Origin: JANOGU01 sp964499865
GTDB lineage: Bacteria; Pseudomonadota; Alphaproteobacteria; Rhodobacterales; Rhodobacteraceae
Assembly: GCA_964499865.1 (NCBI GenBank)
Contig: CAZCPY010000057.1
Coordinates: forward strand, 1-18,809
Direction of reading: 5' to 3'
DNA length: 18,809 bases
Positions 11,988 to 18,299 of the stretch are shown piece after piece. The notes under the pieces were generated by a model. That model ran no database searches. It was not told the DNA's origin and saw only the letters and a list, made by a program, of their open reading frames with translations. How positions within the stretch are numbered: position 1 is the first letter of the stretch; each line of letters begins with the position of its first letter. The translations under genes were made by a program, and so were the position numbers.

Positions 11988-12571
11988 GGGCGCGGCTGGG
12001 GCGGCGGCAAGCGGCCGTTCTGGCGTGCATCGATGCGCCACATGCGTTTGCGGGCATCTGGTTGTTCCAGCGACCTGTATGCGCCGCCGGAATGCTTGGG
12101 CCAGTCCAGTGCCAGACCCGCGCGCACCATTTCCGCCGAAATGTCGCGGCCATCTTCAAGATAGCAGCGGGCGACCAGCCGGTCGTGCGAGGCGCTGCCG
12201 TCGAACTCTGCCCGGACACGCTGACCCTTGCACATCCGGATCAGGGCAGAGCGTGCCACCTTGCCGTAGGGGTGATCCATCTCGGGCGCGTCGATGCCGA
12301 AAAGGCGGATGGTCACACCGTCAATCATGATCGTGTCGCCGTCCGTCACCCAGGCCCGGCCCTCCAGCACGCCGCCCCTGAACGCTGCCGACATTGGAGT
12401 CGGCGCATAGCCACGCCGGGCCTCGGCGGGCAAAGGCTGGCCACTGATGGGCCCGTGCAGGCCCGGGTCAGGAGTCCGGGGCGGCGGCGTGTAGGTCGAA
12501 CGCGGCCGGGAGCGCGGCCACCACCGGACAACCAGTACTGCAAGCGCGAGAAGCAGAAAGATGTATTCCAT
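11984..12571 (-). CDS. Thermonuclease (SNase)-family protein with N-terminal membrane anchor
   Basis: A 195-residue protein. An N-terminal hydrophobic segment (about 3-15), then WWPRSRPRS, suggests a single-pass anchor or uncleaved signal; a Pro-rich linker follows. The SNase-like domain (about 68-160) has DGDT (77-80), IRLFGIDAPE (88-97), YGKVARSAL and HDRLVARCYLEDGRDIS. The staphylococcal nuclease catalytic set D21/R35/D40/E43/R87 corresponds to D79, R89, D94, E97 and R131, so it looks catalytically complete; it should cut DNA or RNA with calcium, probably outside the cytoplasm. It lies antisense between rnc and era, overlapping the rnc end tail to tail by 4 bases, an uncommon insertion into the usual lepB-rnc-era-recO order. 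Base composition is like its neighbours, so there is no clear sign of recent transfer. Confidence 0.88.
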   Translation of the reverse strand: MEYIFLLLALAVLVVRWWPRSRPRSTYTPPPRTPDPGLHGPISGQPLPAEARRGYAPTPMSAAFRGGVLEGRAWVTDGDTIMIDGVTIRLFGIDAPEMDHPYGKVARSALIRMCKGQRVRAEFDGSASHDRLVARCYLEDGRDISAEMVRAGLALDWPKHSGGAYRSLEQPDARKRMWRIDARQNGRLPPPQPRP

Positions 12572-12688
12572 GCCGACCCCTGCCGACGCCGCCGCATCAG
12601 GCCAGCGGCCCGCAGGTTGGTCAAGATCGAGCCGGCCGGGTCGGCCCCGCGTCTAGGCAACCGGGGCGAAGTCCGTTAAGGCCGCGCC

Positions 12689-13642
12689 ATGACCGACCCC
12701 GCACCCACCGCAACCGACAGCCCGTTCCAAGCCCCCCCCACCCGCGCAGGCTTCGTCGCCCTGATCGGCGAGCCCAACGCGGGCAAGTCGACGCTCTTGA
12801 ACCGCATGGTCGGGGCCAAGGTCTCGATCGTCACCCACAAGGTGCAGACGACACGCGCGCGGATCCGCGGGATTGCCATGGCGGGGCAGAGCCAGATCGT
12901 CTTTGTCGACACGCCCGGCCTGTTCCGTCCGCGCCGCAGGCTGGACCGGGCGATGGTCAAGGCGGCCTGGGGCGGGGCGGCGGATGCCGATGTGGTGGTG
13001 CTGCTGGTCGAGGCGCACCGCGGGCTGACCGACGGGGCGCGCGCGATCATCGACCGGCTGGCCTCGGAGCTTCCCGCGAACCGGCCGGTGGCGCTGGCGA
13101 TCAACAAGATCGACCGGGTGAAGGCCGAGACGCTGCTGGCGCTGACCGCCGAGCTCAACGCCGCGCACCCTTTCGCTGCCACCTTCATGATCTCGGCCGA
13201 ACGCGGCTACGGGGTCGACGCCCTGCGCGACTGGCTGGCGGCCCAGGTGCCCGCAGGCCCATGGCTTTACCCCGAGGACCAGATCGCCGACCTGCCGCTG
13301 CGGATGATCGCCGCCGAGACCACGCGCGAGAAGCTGACCCTGCGGCTGCACGAGGAACTGCCCTACCAGCTGACCGTCGAGACCGAGGCCTGGGGCGAAC
13401 GCGAGGACGGGTCGGTCCGGATCGACCAGGTGATCTATGTCAGCCGCGAGGGGCACCGGGGCATCGTGCTGGGCCACAAGGGCGAGACGATCAAGATCAT
13501 CGGCCAGCAGGCGCGGGCCGAGATCGCGGTCTTTCTGGAACGCCCGGTGCACCTGTTCCTGACCGTCAAGCTGCGCGAGAACTGGCAGGACGAGGCCGAG
13601 CGCTACACCGAGATGGGGCTCGACTTCCGTGACGGGGACTGA
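12689..13642 (+). CDS. era: GTPase Era
   Basis: A 317-residue ribosome-associated GTPase that helps mature 16S rRNA and assemble the 30S subunit. The G1 motif GEPNAGKST (27-35), the G2 threonines in KVQTTRARIRG (51-61), G3 DTPG (74-77), G4 NKID (139-142) and G5 SA (169-170) are all present. The C-terminal KH domain has VLGHKGETIKIIGQQARAEI. The first 20 residues are a Pro/Thr-rich extension typical of alphaproteobacterial forms. ATG 12689 lies 117 bases from the start of the divergent nuclease gene, so era must have its own promoter there; I could not pick out convincing -35/-10 elements. The stop codon is in the same frame as the next gene, which follows 3 bases later. Confidence 0.96.
   Translation: MTDPAPTATDSPFQAPPTRAGFVALIGEPNAGKSTLLNRMVGAKVSIVTHKVQTTRARIRGIAMAGQSQIVFVDTPGLFRPRRRLDRAMVKAAWGGAADADVVVLLVEAHRGLTDGARAIIDRLASELPANRPVALAINKIDRVKAETLLALTAELNAAHPFAATFMISAERGYGVDALRDWLAAQVPAGPWLYPEDQIADLPLRMIAAETTREKLTLRLHEELPYQLTVETEAWGEREDGSVRIDQVIYVSREGHRGIVLGHKGETIKIIGQQARAEIAVFLERPVHLFLTVKLRENWQDEAERYTEMGLDFRDGD
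13634..13638 (+). promoter_or_regulatory. Ribosome binding site supporting a CTG start for the DUF1491 gene
   Basis: GGGGA lies 7 bases before CTG 13646, inside the last codons of era. No ATG, GTG or TTG occurs in this frame between the era stop and GTG 13721, which would cut off conserved N-terminal sequence. Confidence 0.5.
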
Positions 13643-13645
13643 GAC

Positions 13646-13978
13646 CTGAGCCCGCGACTGGCCACGCATGTCTGGGTTGCGGCCTATCTCGCCCGGCTGC
13701 GGCTGGCGGGCATTCCGGCGGTGCTGCGGGGACGGGGCGACGCGGATGCGGGGGCGGTCATGGTGACGCTGGCCACCATGGACGGCCGCGCCCGGGCCTT
13801 CCAGCGCCGGTTCGACATGATGACCGACAGCCGCCGCTGGGAGCCGCTGGCCGAGGGGACCGAGGCCGAGATCGACGCGCTGATCCTGCGCGCCCGGGCG
13901 CGGGACCCCGATCTCTGGGTGGTCGAGATCGAGGACCCGCAGGGCCGCACGCTGCTGGAGGACCCCTCGCTGGGCTGA
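13646..13978 (+). CDS. DUF1491 family protein, probable CTG start
   Basis: A 110-residue protein of the DUF1491 family, which sits between era and recO in many alphaproteobacteria. The family pattern is visible: LATHVWVAAYLARLRLAGIP near the start, a Gly/Ala segment with GAVMVTLATMDG, and the C-terminal DPDLWVVEIEDPQGRTLL. The function is unknown. The gene reads in the same frame as era, directly after its TGA. The conserved part begins within a few codons of that stop, but the only possible start there is CTG 13646 (then Ser-Pro-Arg-Leu-Ala-Thr-His), with GGGGA at a 7-base distance. GTG 13721 is the first usual start codon and would remove 25 family residues. So I take CTG as the start. A base error in the assembly is the main alternative. 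Confidence 0.8.
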   Translation: MSPRLATHVWVAAYLARLRLAGIPAVLRGRGDADAGAVMVTLATMDGRARAFQRRFDMMTDSRRWEPLAEGTEAEIDALILRARARDPDLWVVEIEDPQGRTLLEDPSLG

Positions 13979-14017
13979 CTTGCAGAGGTTGACTTGCGGG
14001 GGCTGACTTGCGGTGCT
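13976..14017 (+). repeat. Three tandem 14-bp repeats (TGACTTGC core) between DUF1491 and recO
   Basis: TGACTTGC occurs at 13976-13983, 13990-13997 and 14004-14011, exactly 14 bases apart, each followed by a related G-rich 6-mer (AGAGGT, GGGGGC, GGTGCT). The first copy includes the TGA stop of DUF1491. This is a small tandem array that has probably grown by replication slippage. It could be a protein-binding site or neutral. Confidence 0.75.
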
Positions 14018-14042
14018 GCGGGCGGCGGCGGATAGTCGGGCC

Positions 14043-14789
14043 ATGGAATGGCGCGACGAGGGCGTGCTGCTGGCGGCGCGGCCGCATGGCGAGACGTCGG
14101 CGATCATCGAGGTCTTCACCGCCGCCCACGGGCGACATGCGGGCGTGGTGCGCGGCGGCGCCTCGCGGCGGATGGCGCCGGTGCTGCAACCGGGCGCGCA
14201 GGTCGCCGTGGCCTGGCAGGCGCGGCTGGCCGAGCATGTGGGCAGCTTTGCCGTGGAGCCGTTGCGGTCGCGCGCGGCGCTGATGGCCGAGGCGGGGCCG
14301 CTGGCGGCGCTGTCATCGCTCTGCGCGCTCTTGCGAGTGGGCCTGCCGGAACGGCAGGCGCATCCGCGGCTCTGGGCGCGGACGGTGGCGGCGCTGGAGG
14401 CCTTCGGCGGGCCGGACTGGGGATTTGCCTACCTCCGGTGGGAGCTGGACCTGCTGGAGGGCCTGGGCTTCGGCCTCGACCTGTCGGCCTGCGCGGTGAC
14501 GGGCGCGGTGGAGGACCTGGCCTATGTCAGCCCGCGCACCGGCCGCGCCGTCAGCCGGGCGGGCGCGGGGGACTGGGCCGACCGCCTGCTGCCCCTGCCC
14601 GCGCGGCTCGCGCCTGCGGGGCGACAGGGGCACGACGCGGGCGAGGAACTGGCGCAGGATTTGGCCACGGGGCTGGCGCTGACCGGGCATTTCCTGACCC
14701 GCGACCTGGCGCCCGCCCTGCGCGGGGCGGGCCTGCCCGAGGCCCGGGCGCGGCTGGTGGCACGGCTGGCGGCGCGGCTGCGGGCATGA
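14043..14789 (+). CDS. recO: DNA repair protein RecO
   Basis: A 248-residue recombination mediator that helps RecR load RecA on SSB-coated single-stranded DNA and anneals strands (RecFOR pathway). The N-terminal OB-fold segment MEWRDEGVLLAARPHGETSAIIEVFT (given in part) matches the family opening, and the central AYVSPRTGRAVSRAGAGDWA and the Arg/Ala/Leu-rich helical C terminus are typical of alphaproteobacterial RecO. The four-cysteine zinc motif of some RecO proteins is absent; only one Cys (in DLSACAVTG) remains there. ATG 14043 is chosen since the family starts at this point; an in-frame TTG/GTG-like extension to 14013 would run into the tandem repeats. No strong ribosome site is visible. 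It is the last gene of this block and converges on hisE. Confidence 0.92.
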   Translation: MEWRDEGVLLAARPHGETSAIIEVFTAAHGRHAGVVRGGASRRMAPVLQPGAQVAVAWQARLAEHVGSFAVEPLRSRAALMAEAGPLAALSSLCALLRVGLPERQAHPRLWARTVAALEAFGGPDWGFAYLRWELDLLEGLGFGLDLSACAVTGAVEDLAYVSPRTGRAVSRAGAGDWADRLLPLPARLAPAGRQGHDAGEELAQDLATGLALTGHFLTRDLAPALRGAGLPEARARLVARLAARLRA

Positions 14790-14847
14790 GCGGCGCGGTG
14801 GCCTTGCGTCCGCGCGCAAGCGGCGGGCGGGCCCTGCGGATCGGCCA

Positions 14848-14876
14848 GCGGGGCTACCCCGGGCGCCCCGCCTTTT
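14848..14876 (+). terminator. Possible recO terminator at the hisE 3' end
   Basis: GCGGGGC (14848-14854) pairs with GCCCCGC (14865-14871) over a 10-base loop and is followed by a short CTTTT on the plus strand. The T-run is short and the hairpin overlaps the hisE coding end, so the call is weak. Another hairpin, CTTGCG/CGCAAG (14803-14820, 6-base loop), lies between the two genes. Confidence 0.3.
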
Positions 14877-15171
14877 CGGCAAGGCCCGACTGGCCCTCGC
14901 GCCGCCCGAGTTCCGCCGCGACGTCGTCCAGCGTCACGCCGCAGGCGGCCAGCATCACGAGCAGGTGGTAGAGCACGTCCGCCGCCTCGGCGGTCAGGCG
15001 GGCGCGGTCGCCGCGGATCGCCTCGATCACCGCCTCGACCGCCTCTTCGCCGAACTTCTTCGCACAGGCCTCGGGGCCCCCGGCGAGGAGCTTCGCGGTC
15101 CAGGACGTGTCGGGATCGGCGCCCTGCCGGGCGGCGATGGTGGCGGCCAGGCGGTCGAGGGGGTGGGTCAT
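14854..15171 (-). CDS. hisE: Phosphoribosyl-ATP pyrophosphatase
   Basis: A 105-residue MazG-fold hydrolase that removes pyrophosphate from phosphoribosyl-ATP, the second step of histidine synthesis. KKFGEEAVEAVIEAI and EAADVLYHLLVML provide the acidic metal-binding helices typical of HisE. It is a stand-alone protein, not the HisIE fusion of enterobacteria. ATG 15171 overlaps the hisF TGA (ATGA), so it is translationally coupled, last in the hisA-hisF-hisE order. The 3' end converges on recO with a 64-base gap. Length is normal and no oddities are seen. Confidence 0.95.
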   Translation of the reverse strand: MTHPLDRLAATIAARQGADPDTSWTAKLLAGGPEACAKKFGEEAVEAVIEAIRGDRARLTAEAADVLYHLLVMLAACGVTLDDVAAELGRREGQSGLAEKAGRPG

Positions 15172-15929
15172 GTCAGCCTGACCGGGATTCCCGCCGCGGC
15201 CATGTGCGCCTTGGCCTGGGCGATGGTGAAGGTGCCGAAGTGGAAGATCGAGGCCGCGAGGACCGCGGAGGCATGGCCTTCGGTCACCCCTTCGACCAGG
15301 TGGTCGAGCGTGCCGACCCCGCCCGAGGCGATCACGGGGATGTCCACCGCATCGGCGACAGTGCGGGTCAGGGGCAGGTTGAACCCGGCCCTGGTGCCGT
15401 CGCGGTCCATCGAGGTGAGCAGGATTTCCCCCGCGCCCAGGGCCGCGACCCTGACCGCGAACTCCACCGCGTCGATGCCGGTGGGGCGGCGCCCGCCGTG
15501 GGTGAAGATTTCCCACCGCCCCGGCGCCACGGTCCTTGCGTCCACCGCCACCACGATCGCCTGCGCGCCGAAGCGGTCGGCGGCGCGGGCCACCACCTCC
15601 GGGTCGGCCACGGCGGCGGAGTTGAAGCTGACCTTGTCGGCGCCCGCAAGCAGGAGCGCCCGCACGTCCCCCACCGTCCGCACGCCGCCGCCCACGGTCA
15701 GCGGCATGAAGCAGCGCTCGGCGGTGCGGGTGACCAGGTCGAACATCGTGCCGCGATTTTCGTGCGTGGCGTGGATGTCGAGAAGGCACAGCTCGTCCGC
15801 CCCCGCCGCATCATAGGCCGCCGCCGCGGCGACCGGGTCGCCCGCGTCCGCCAGGTTGACGAAGTTCACGCCCTTGACCACGCGCCCGTCGGCAACGTCG
15901 AGGCAGGGGATGACGCGGGTCTTGAGCAT
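15168..15929 (-). CDS. hisF: Imidazole glycerol phosphate synthase, cyclase subunit
   Basis: A 253-residue (beta/alpha)8-barrel. With HisH (not in the window) it turns PRFAR and ammonia into imidazole glycerol phosphate and AICAR. The catalytic aspartates are Asp11 (VIPCLDVADGRVVKG) and Asp130 (VVAVDART). The phosphate sites TVGGGVRT and VIASGGVG, and SMDRDGTRAGF, are intact. ATG 15929 gives the canonical N terminus MLKTRVIPCLD. It lies 111 bases downstream of hisA; that gap holds a palindromic element. It is coupled to hisE by a 4-base overlap. Confidence 0.97.
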   Translation of the reverse strand: MLKTRVIPCLDVADGRVVKGVNFVNLADAGDPVAAAAAYDAAGADELCLLDIHATHENRGTMFDLVTRTAERCFMPLTVGGGVRTVGDVRALLLAGADKVSFNSAAVADPEVVARAADRFGAQAIVVAVDARTVAPGRWEIFTHGGRRPTGIDAVEFAVRVAALGAGEILLTSMDRDGTRAGFNLPLTRTVADAVDIPVIASGGVGTLDHLVEGVTEGHASAVLAASIFHFGTFTIAQAKAHMAAAGIPVRLT

Positions 15930-15950
15930 GGATGCCGGTCCGCCGGTGAA

Positions 15951-16032
15951 GAGCCCCGGGGCGCTGCCCCGGACCCCGGAGTATTTCAGCCAGGATGAAG
16001 GGGCAAGAGCGGGAGGCGCCCGCGCGGGCGCC
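15951..16032. repeat. Rhodobacteraceae-type intergenic element with two palindromes between hisA and hisF
   Basis: CCGGGGC (15956-15962) and GCCCCGG (15966-15972) form a 7-bp hairpin with a 3-base loop, followed by ACCCCGGAGTATTT, a string I remember as recurring in intergenic regions of Rhodobacteraceae. Downstream, 16015-16032 is an 18-base perfect palindrome (GGCGCCCGC and its complement). In the minus-strand transcript both hairpins separate hisA from hisF and may tune the amounts of the two. Dispersion across the genome cannot be shown here. Confidence 0.6.
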
Positions 16033-16040
16033 GGTCCGGG

Positions 16041-16757
16041 TCAGCGCAGCGCCGCCAGCGCCGCGGTCAGGTCCAGCGCGCCTTCGTAAAGCGCACGGCC
16101 CGAAATCGCCCCGGCGATGACCCCGGTGGCCCTGAGCGCCAGCAGGTCGTCCATGCGGCTGACGCCGCCCGAGGCGATGACGGGGATGCCCACGGCACGG
16201 GCGAGCGCCTCGGTGGCCCGGATGTTCGGCCCGCCCATGGCGCCGTCGCGGTCGATGTCGGTGTAGATCAGCGCGGCCACGCCGGCGTCCTGCAACCTTC
16301 GGGCGAGGTCGGTCGCCTGCACCTCCGTCACCTCGGCCCAGCCGCGGGTGGCGACGCGGCCGTCCCTGGCGTCGATGCCGACGGCCACGCGGCCGGGGAA
16401 GGCGCGGGCGGCTTGCGCGACGAGGCCCGGATTCTCGACCGCCACGGTGCCGAGGATCACCCGGGCCACGCCGCGCGACAGCCACATCTCGACGGTCGCC
16501 AGATCGCGGATGCCGCCGCCAAGCTGGCAGGGGACCGCGACCGCCTGCAGGATCGCCTGCACCGCGGCGGCGTTGACCGGGGCGCCCGCGAAGGCGCCGT
16601 CGAGGTCGACAAGGTGCAGCCATTCCGCCCCGGCGGCCGCGAAGGCCGCGGCCTGCGCGGCGGGATCGGGGCCGAAGACGGTGGCCTTGGCCATGTCGCC
16701 GCGCAGCAGCCGCACGCAGGCGCCGTCCTTGAGGTCGATGGCGGGGTAGAGGATCAT
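16041..16757 (-). CDS. hisA: ProFAR isomerase (phosphoribosylformimino-5-aminoimidazole carboxamide ribotide isomerase)
   Basis: A 238-residue (beta/alpha)8-barrel that carries out the Amadori rearrangement of ProFAR to PRFAR, the substrate of HisF-HisH. The catalytic pair is Asp8 (LYPAIDLKDG) and Asp129 (VGIDARDG); the phosphate-binding loops QLGGGIRD and VIASGGVS are present, as is YTDIDRDGAMGGPN. ATG 16757 gives the canonical MILYPAIDLK start and has GGG/GGCAGAGC-like purines upstream. It is first in the visible his run. The divergent DUF2147 gene starts 133 bases away, so a promoter for hisA probably lies in 16758-16890, though I cannot point to one. hisB and hisH, often adjacent in relatives, are not in the window. 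Confidence 0.96.
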   Translation of the reverse strand: MILYPAIDLKDGACVRLLRGDMAKATVFGPDPAAQAAAFAAAGAEWLHLVDLDGAFAGAPVNAAAVQAILQAVAVPCQLGGGIRDLATVEMWLSRGVARVILGTVAVENPGLVAQAARAFPGRVAVGIDARDGRVATRGWAEVTEVQATDLARRLQDAGVAALIYTDIDRDGAMGGPNIRATEALARAVGIPVIASGGVSRMDDLLALRATGVIAGAISGRALYEGALDLTAALAALR

Positions 16758-16890
16758 GCCCGCGCTCTGCCATGCGCGCGCGGCGCGCTCAAGCCCGCGT
16801 CCCCCCCGCCGACCTTGCCGCGACCCCACGTCAGGCTTGCGATTCGCGGCAATCTTCCGATGGGATGGCGCATCCTTGAGGGAGGACGCC

Positions 16891-17283
16891 ATGAACACGA
16901 CCTTCGGCCTTGCCGCCGCCTTCGCGCTGATCGCCACCGTCGCCGCCGCCGACCCCGTGGAGGGCATCTGGAAGACCAAGCCGGACGACAACGGCAACAC
17001 CGGCCAAATCCAGATCAAGCCCTGCGGCAACGCCTTCTGCGGCACGCTGATCAAGGCCTTCGACGCGCAGGGCAACGAGATGGACAGCCCCAACGTCGGC
17101 AAGCGCATCGTCTGGGACATGGTGGCCTATGGCGACGGCTTCTATGACGACGGCAAGGTCTGGTCGCCCGACCGCGACAAGACCTACAATGCCGAGATGC
17201 AGCTGAACGGCGACGGGCTGACCGTGTCGGGCTGCGTCCTCGGCTTCTGCCGCGAGGGCGGCACCTGGACGCGGGTGAAGTAA
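16891..17283 (+). CDS. Secreted DUF2147 domain protein
   Basis: A 130-residue exported protein. An N-terminal signal peptide (FGLAAAFALIATVAAA) with likely cleavage after AAA at about residue 20 is followed by the DUF2147 domain: PVEGIWKT near the start, IQIKPCGNAFCGTLI in the middle, and GCVLGFCREGGTWTR at the end. Four cysteines (two pairs, in PCGNAFCG and GCVLGFC) suggest two disulfides in the periplasm. The fold is thought to be a small beta-barrel; the function is unknown to me. The strong ribosome site GGAGG (16881-16885) lies 5 bases before ATG 16891 and fixes the start. It is divergent from hisA and about 50 bases before the EamA transporter gene, which may be cotranscribed. Confidence 0.9.
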   Translation: MNTTFGLAAAFALIATVAAADPVEGIWKTKPDDNGNTGQIQIKPCGNAFCGTLIKAFDAQGNEMDSPNVGKRIVWDMVAYGDGFYDDGKVWSPDRDKTYNAEMQLNGDGLTVSGCVLGFCREGGTWTRVK

Positions 17284-17333
17284 GCCGCAGGAACCGGGTC
17301 GCGCCGGCGATCGTTCGGGGGTAGGCAGGGGGC

Positions 17334-18299
17334 GTGACGCCGCCTTCCCCCCCCGCGATGTCCTCTGCCGACTGGCTGCGCCTGCTGCTGCTGGCGGCGC
17401 TTTGGGCGGGGTCGTTCTTCTTCGTGCAGGTCGCGGTGCCGCACCTGCCGCCGCTGGTGATCGTCTGGCTGCGCGTGGCGCTGGCGGCGCTGGTGCTGGC
17501 GGGGGTGCTGCGGGTGCTGGACCAGCCCCTGCCCCGCGGCGGGCGCGTGTGGCGGGCGCTGGCGGTGATGGGGCTCTTGAACAACGTCATCCCCTTCACC
17601 CTTTTCGTGGTGGCGCAGGGCGCCATTCCCTCTGCGCTGGCAGCGATCCTGAACGCCACGACGCCGCTGTTCACGCTTCTCGTCGCCGCCGCGCTGACGC
17701 CGGACGAGCGCCTGACCGGCGCCCGCGCCCTGGGGCTGGCGCTGGGCCTTGCCGGGGTCGCGGTGCTGACGGGCGGGGGCCGGGGCGGGGCGCTCTGGGC
17801 CGAGGCGCTGTGCCTTGGCGCGGCGCTGTCCTATGCCGCCGCCTCGGTCTGGGGACGGCGGTTCCGCGGTCTGGGCCTCGCCCCCCTGTCCGCCGCCTTC
17901 GGGATGCTGGCGGCCAGTGCCGCCATGCTGCTGCCCGCCGTCCTGTGGCTCGACCGGCCCTGGACCCTGCCCGCGCCGCCCCTGCAGGCGATGGCCGCGG
18001 TGGCGGCACTGGCGGTCTTGTCCACGGCGCTGGCCTACCGGCTCTATTTCCGCATCCTGCAGGGGGCGGGGGCGGTCAACCTGTCGCTCGTCACCTTCCT
18101 GATCCCGCCGGGAGCCATCGCGCTCGGCGTTCTGGTGCTGGGCGAGACGCTGGAGGCGCGCCAGGTCGCGGGCCTTGCCGTCATCGCGCTGGGGCTGGCG
18201 GTGATCGACGGGCGGCTGTTCCGGCGGCGCTGGCCGGCTACGCCATCGCCGCCGCCGCCGCCGCCTCCAGCCGCGCCACCGTGCCGGGGATGTCCTTGA
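17334..18299 (+). CDS. EamA/DMT-family transporter
   Basis: A 321-residue inner-membrane protein of the drug/metabolite transporter superfamily with ten hydrophobic segments in two EamA repeats: the first about residues 10-140 (LLAALWAGSFFFVQVAVPHLPP, given in part, opens it), the second about 150-295 (AALSYAAASVWGRR opens it, LIPPGAIALGVLVLGE lies near its end). The likely role is export of a small metabolite; the substrate cannot be told. The start is GTG 17334, near purine-rich GTAGGCAGGGGG; ATG 17358 is an alternative without a ribosome site. The last 20 or so residues are a Pro/Ala-rich tail (seven prolines in a row) read through the 3' end of the convergent aminotransferase gene, a 62-base overlap, and are probably not functionally important. 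Confidence 0.9.
   Translation: MTPPSPPAMSSADWLRLLLLAALWAGSFFFVQVAVPHLPPLVIVWLRVALAALVLAGVLRVLDQPLPRGGRVWRALAVMGLLNNVIPFTLFVVAQGAIPSALAAILNATTPLFTLLVAAALTPDERLTGARALGLALGLAGVAVLTGGGRGGALWAEALCLGAALSYAAASVWGRRFRGLGLAPLSAAFGMLAASAAMLLPAVLWLDRPWTLPAPPLQAMAAVAALAVLSTALAYRLYFRILQGAGAVNLSLVTFLIPPGAIALGVLVLGETLEARQVAGLAVIALGLAVIDGRLFRRRWPATPSPPPPPPPAAPPCRGCP

Noticed and set aside
12572..12688. Recognisable promoter for era
   Set aside because: A promoter is expected there by context, but no -35/-10 pair with acceptable spacing could be picked out by eye.
13989..14017. recO promoter with TTGACT at 13989 as -35
   Set aside because: No plausible -10 element follows at 16-18 bases; the hexamer is part of the tandem repeat.
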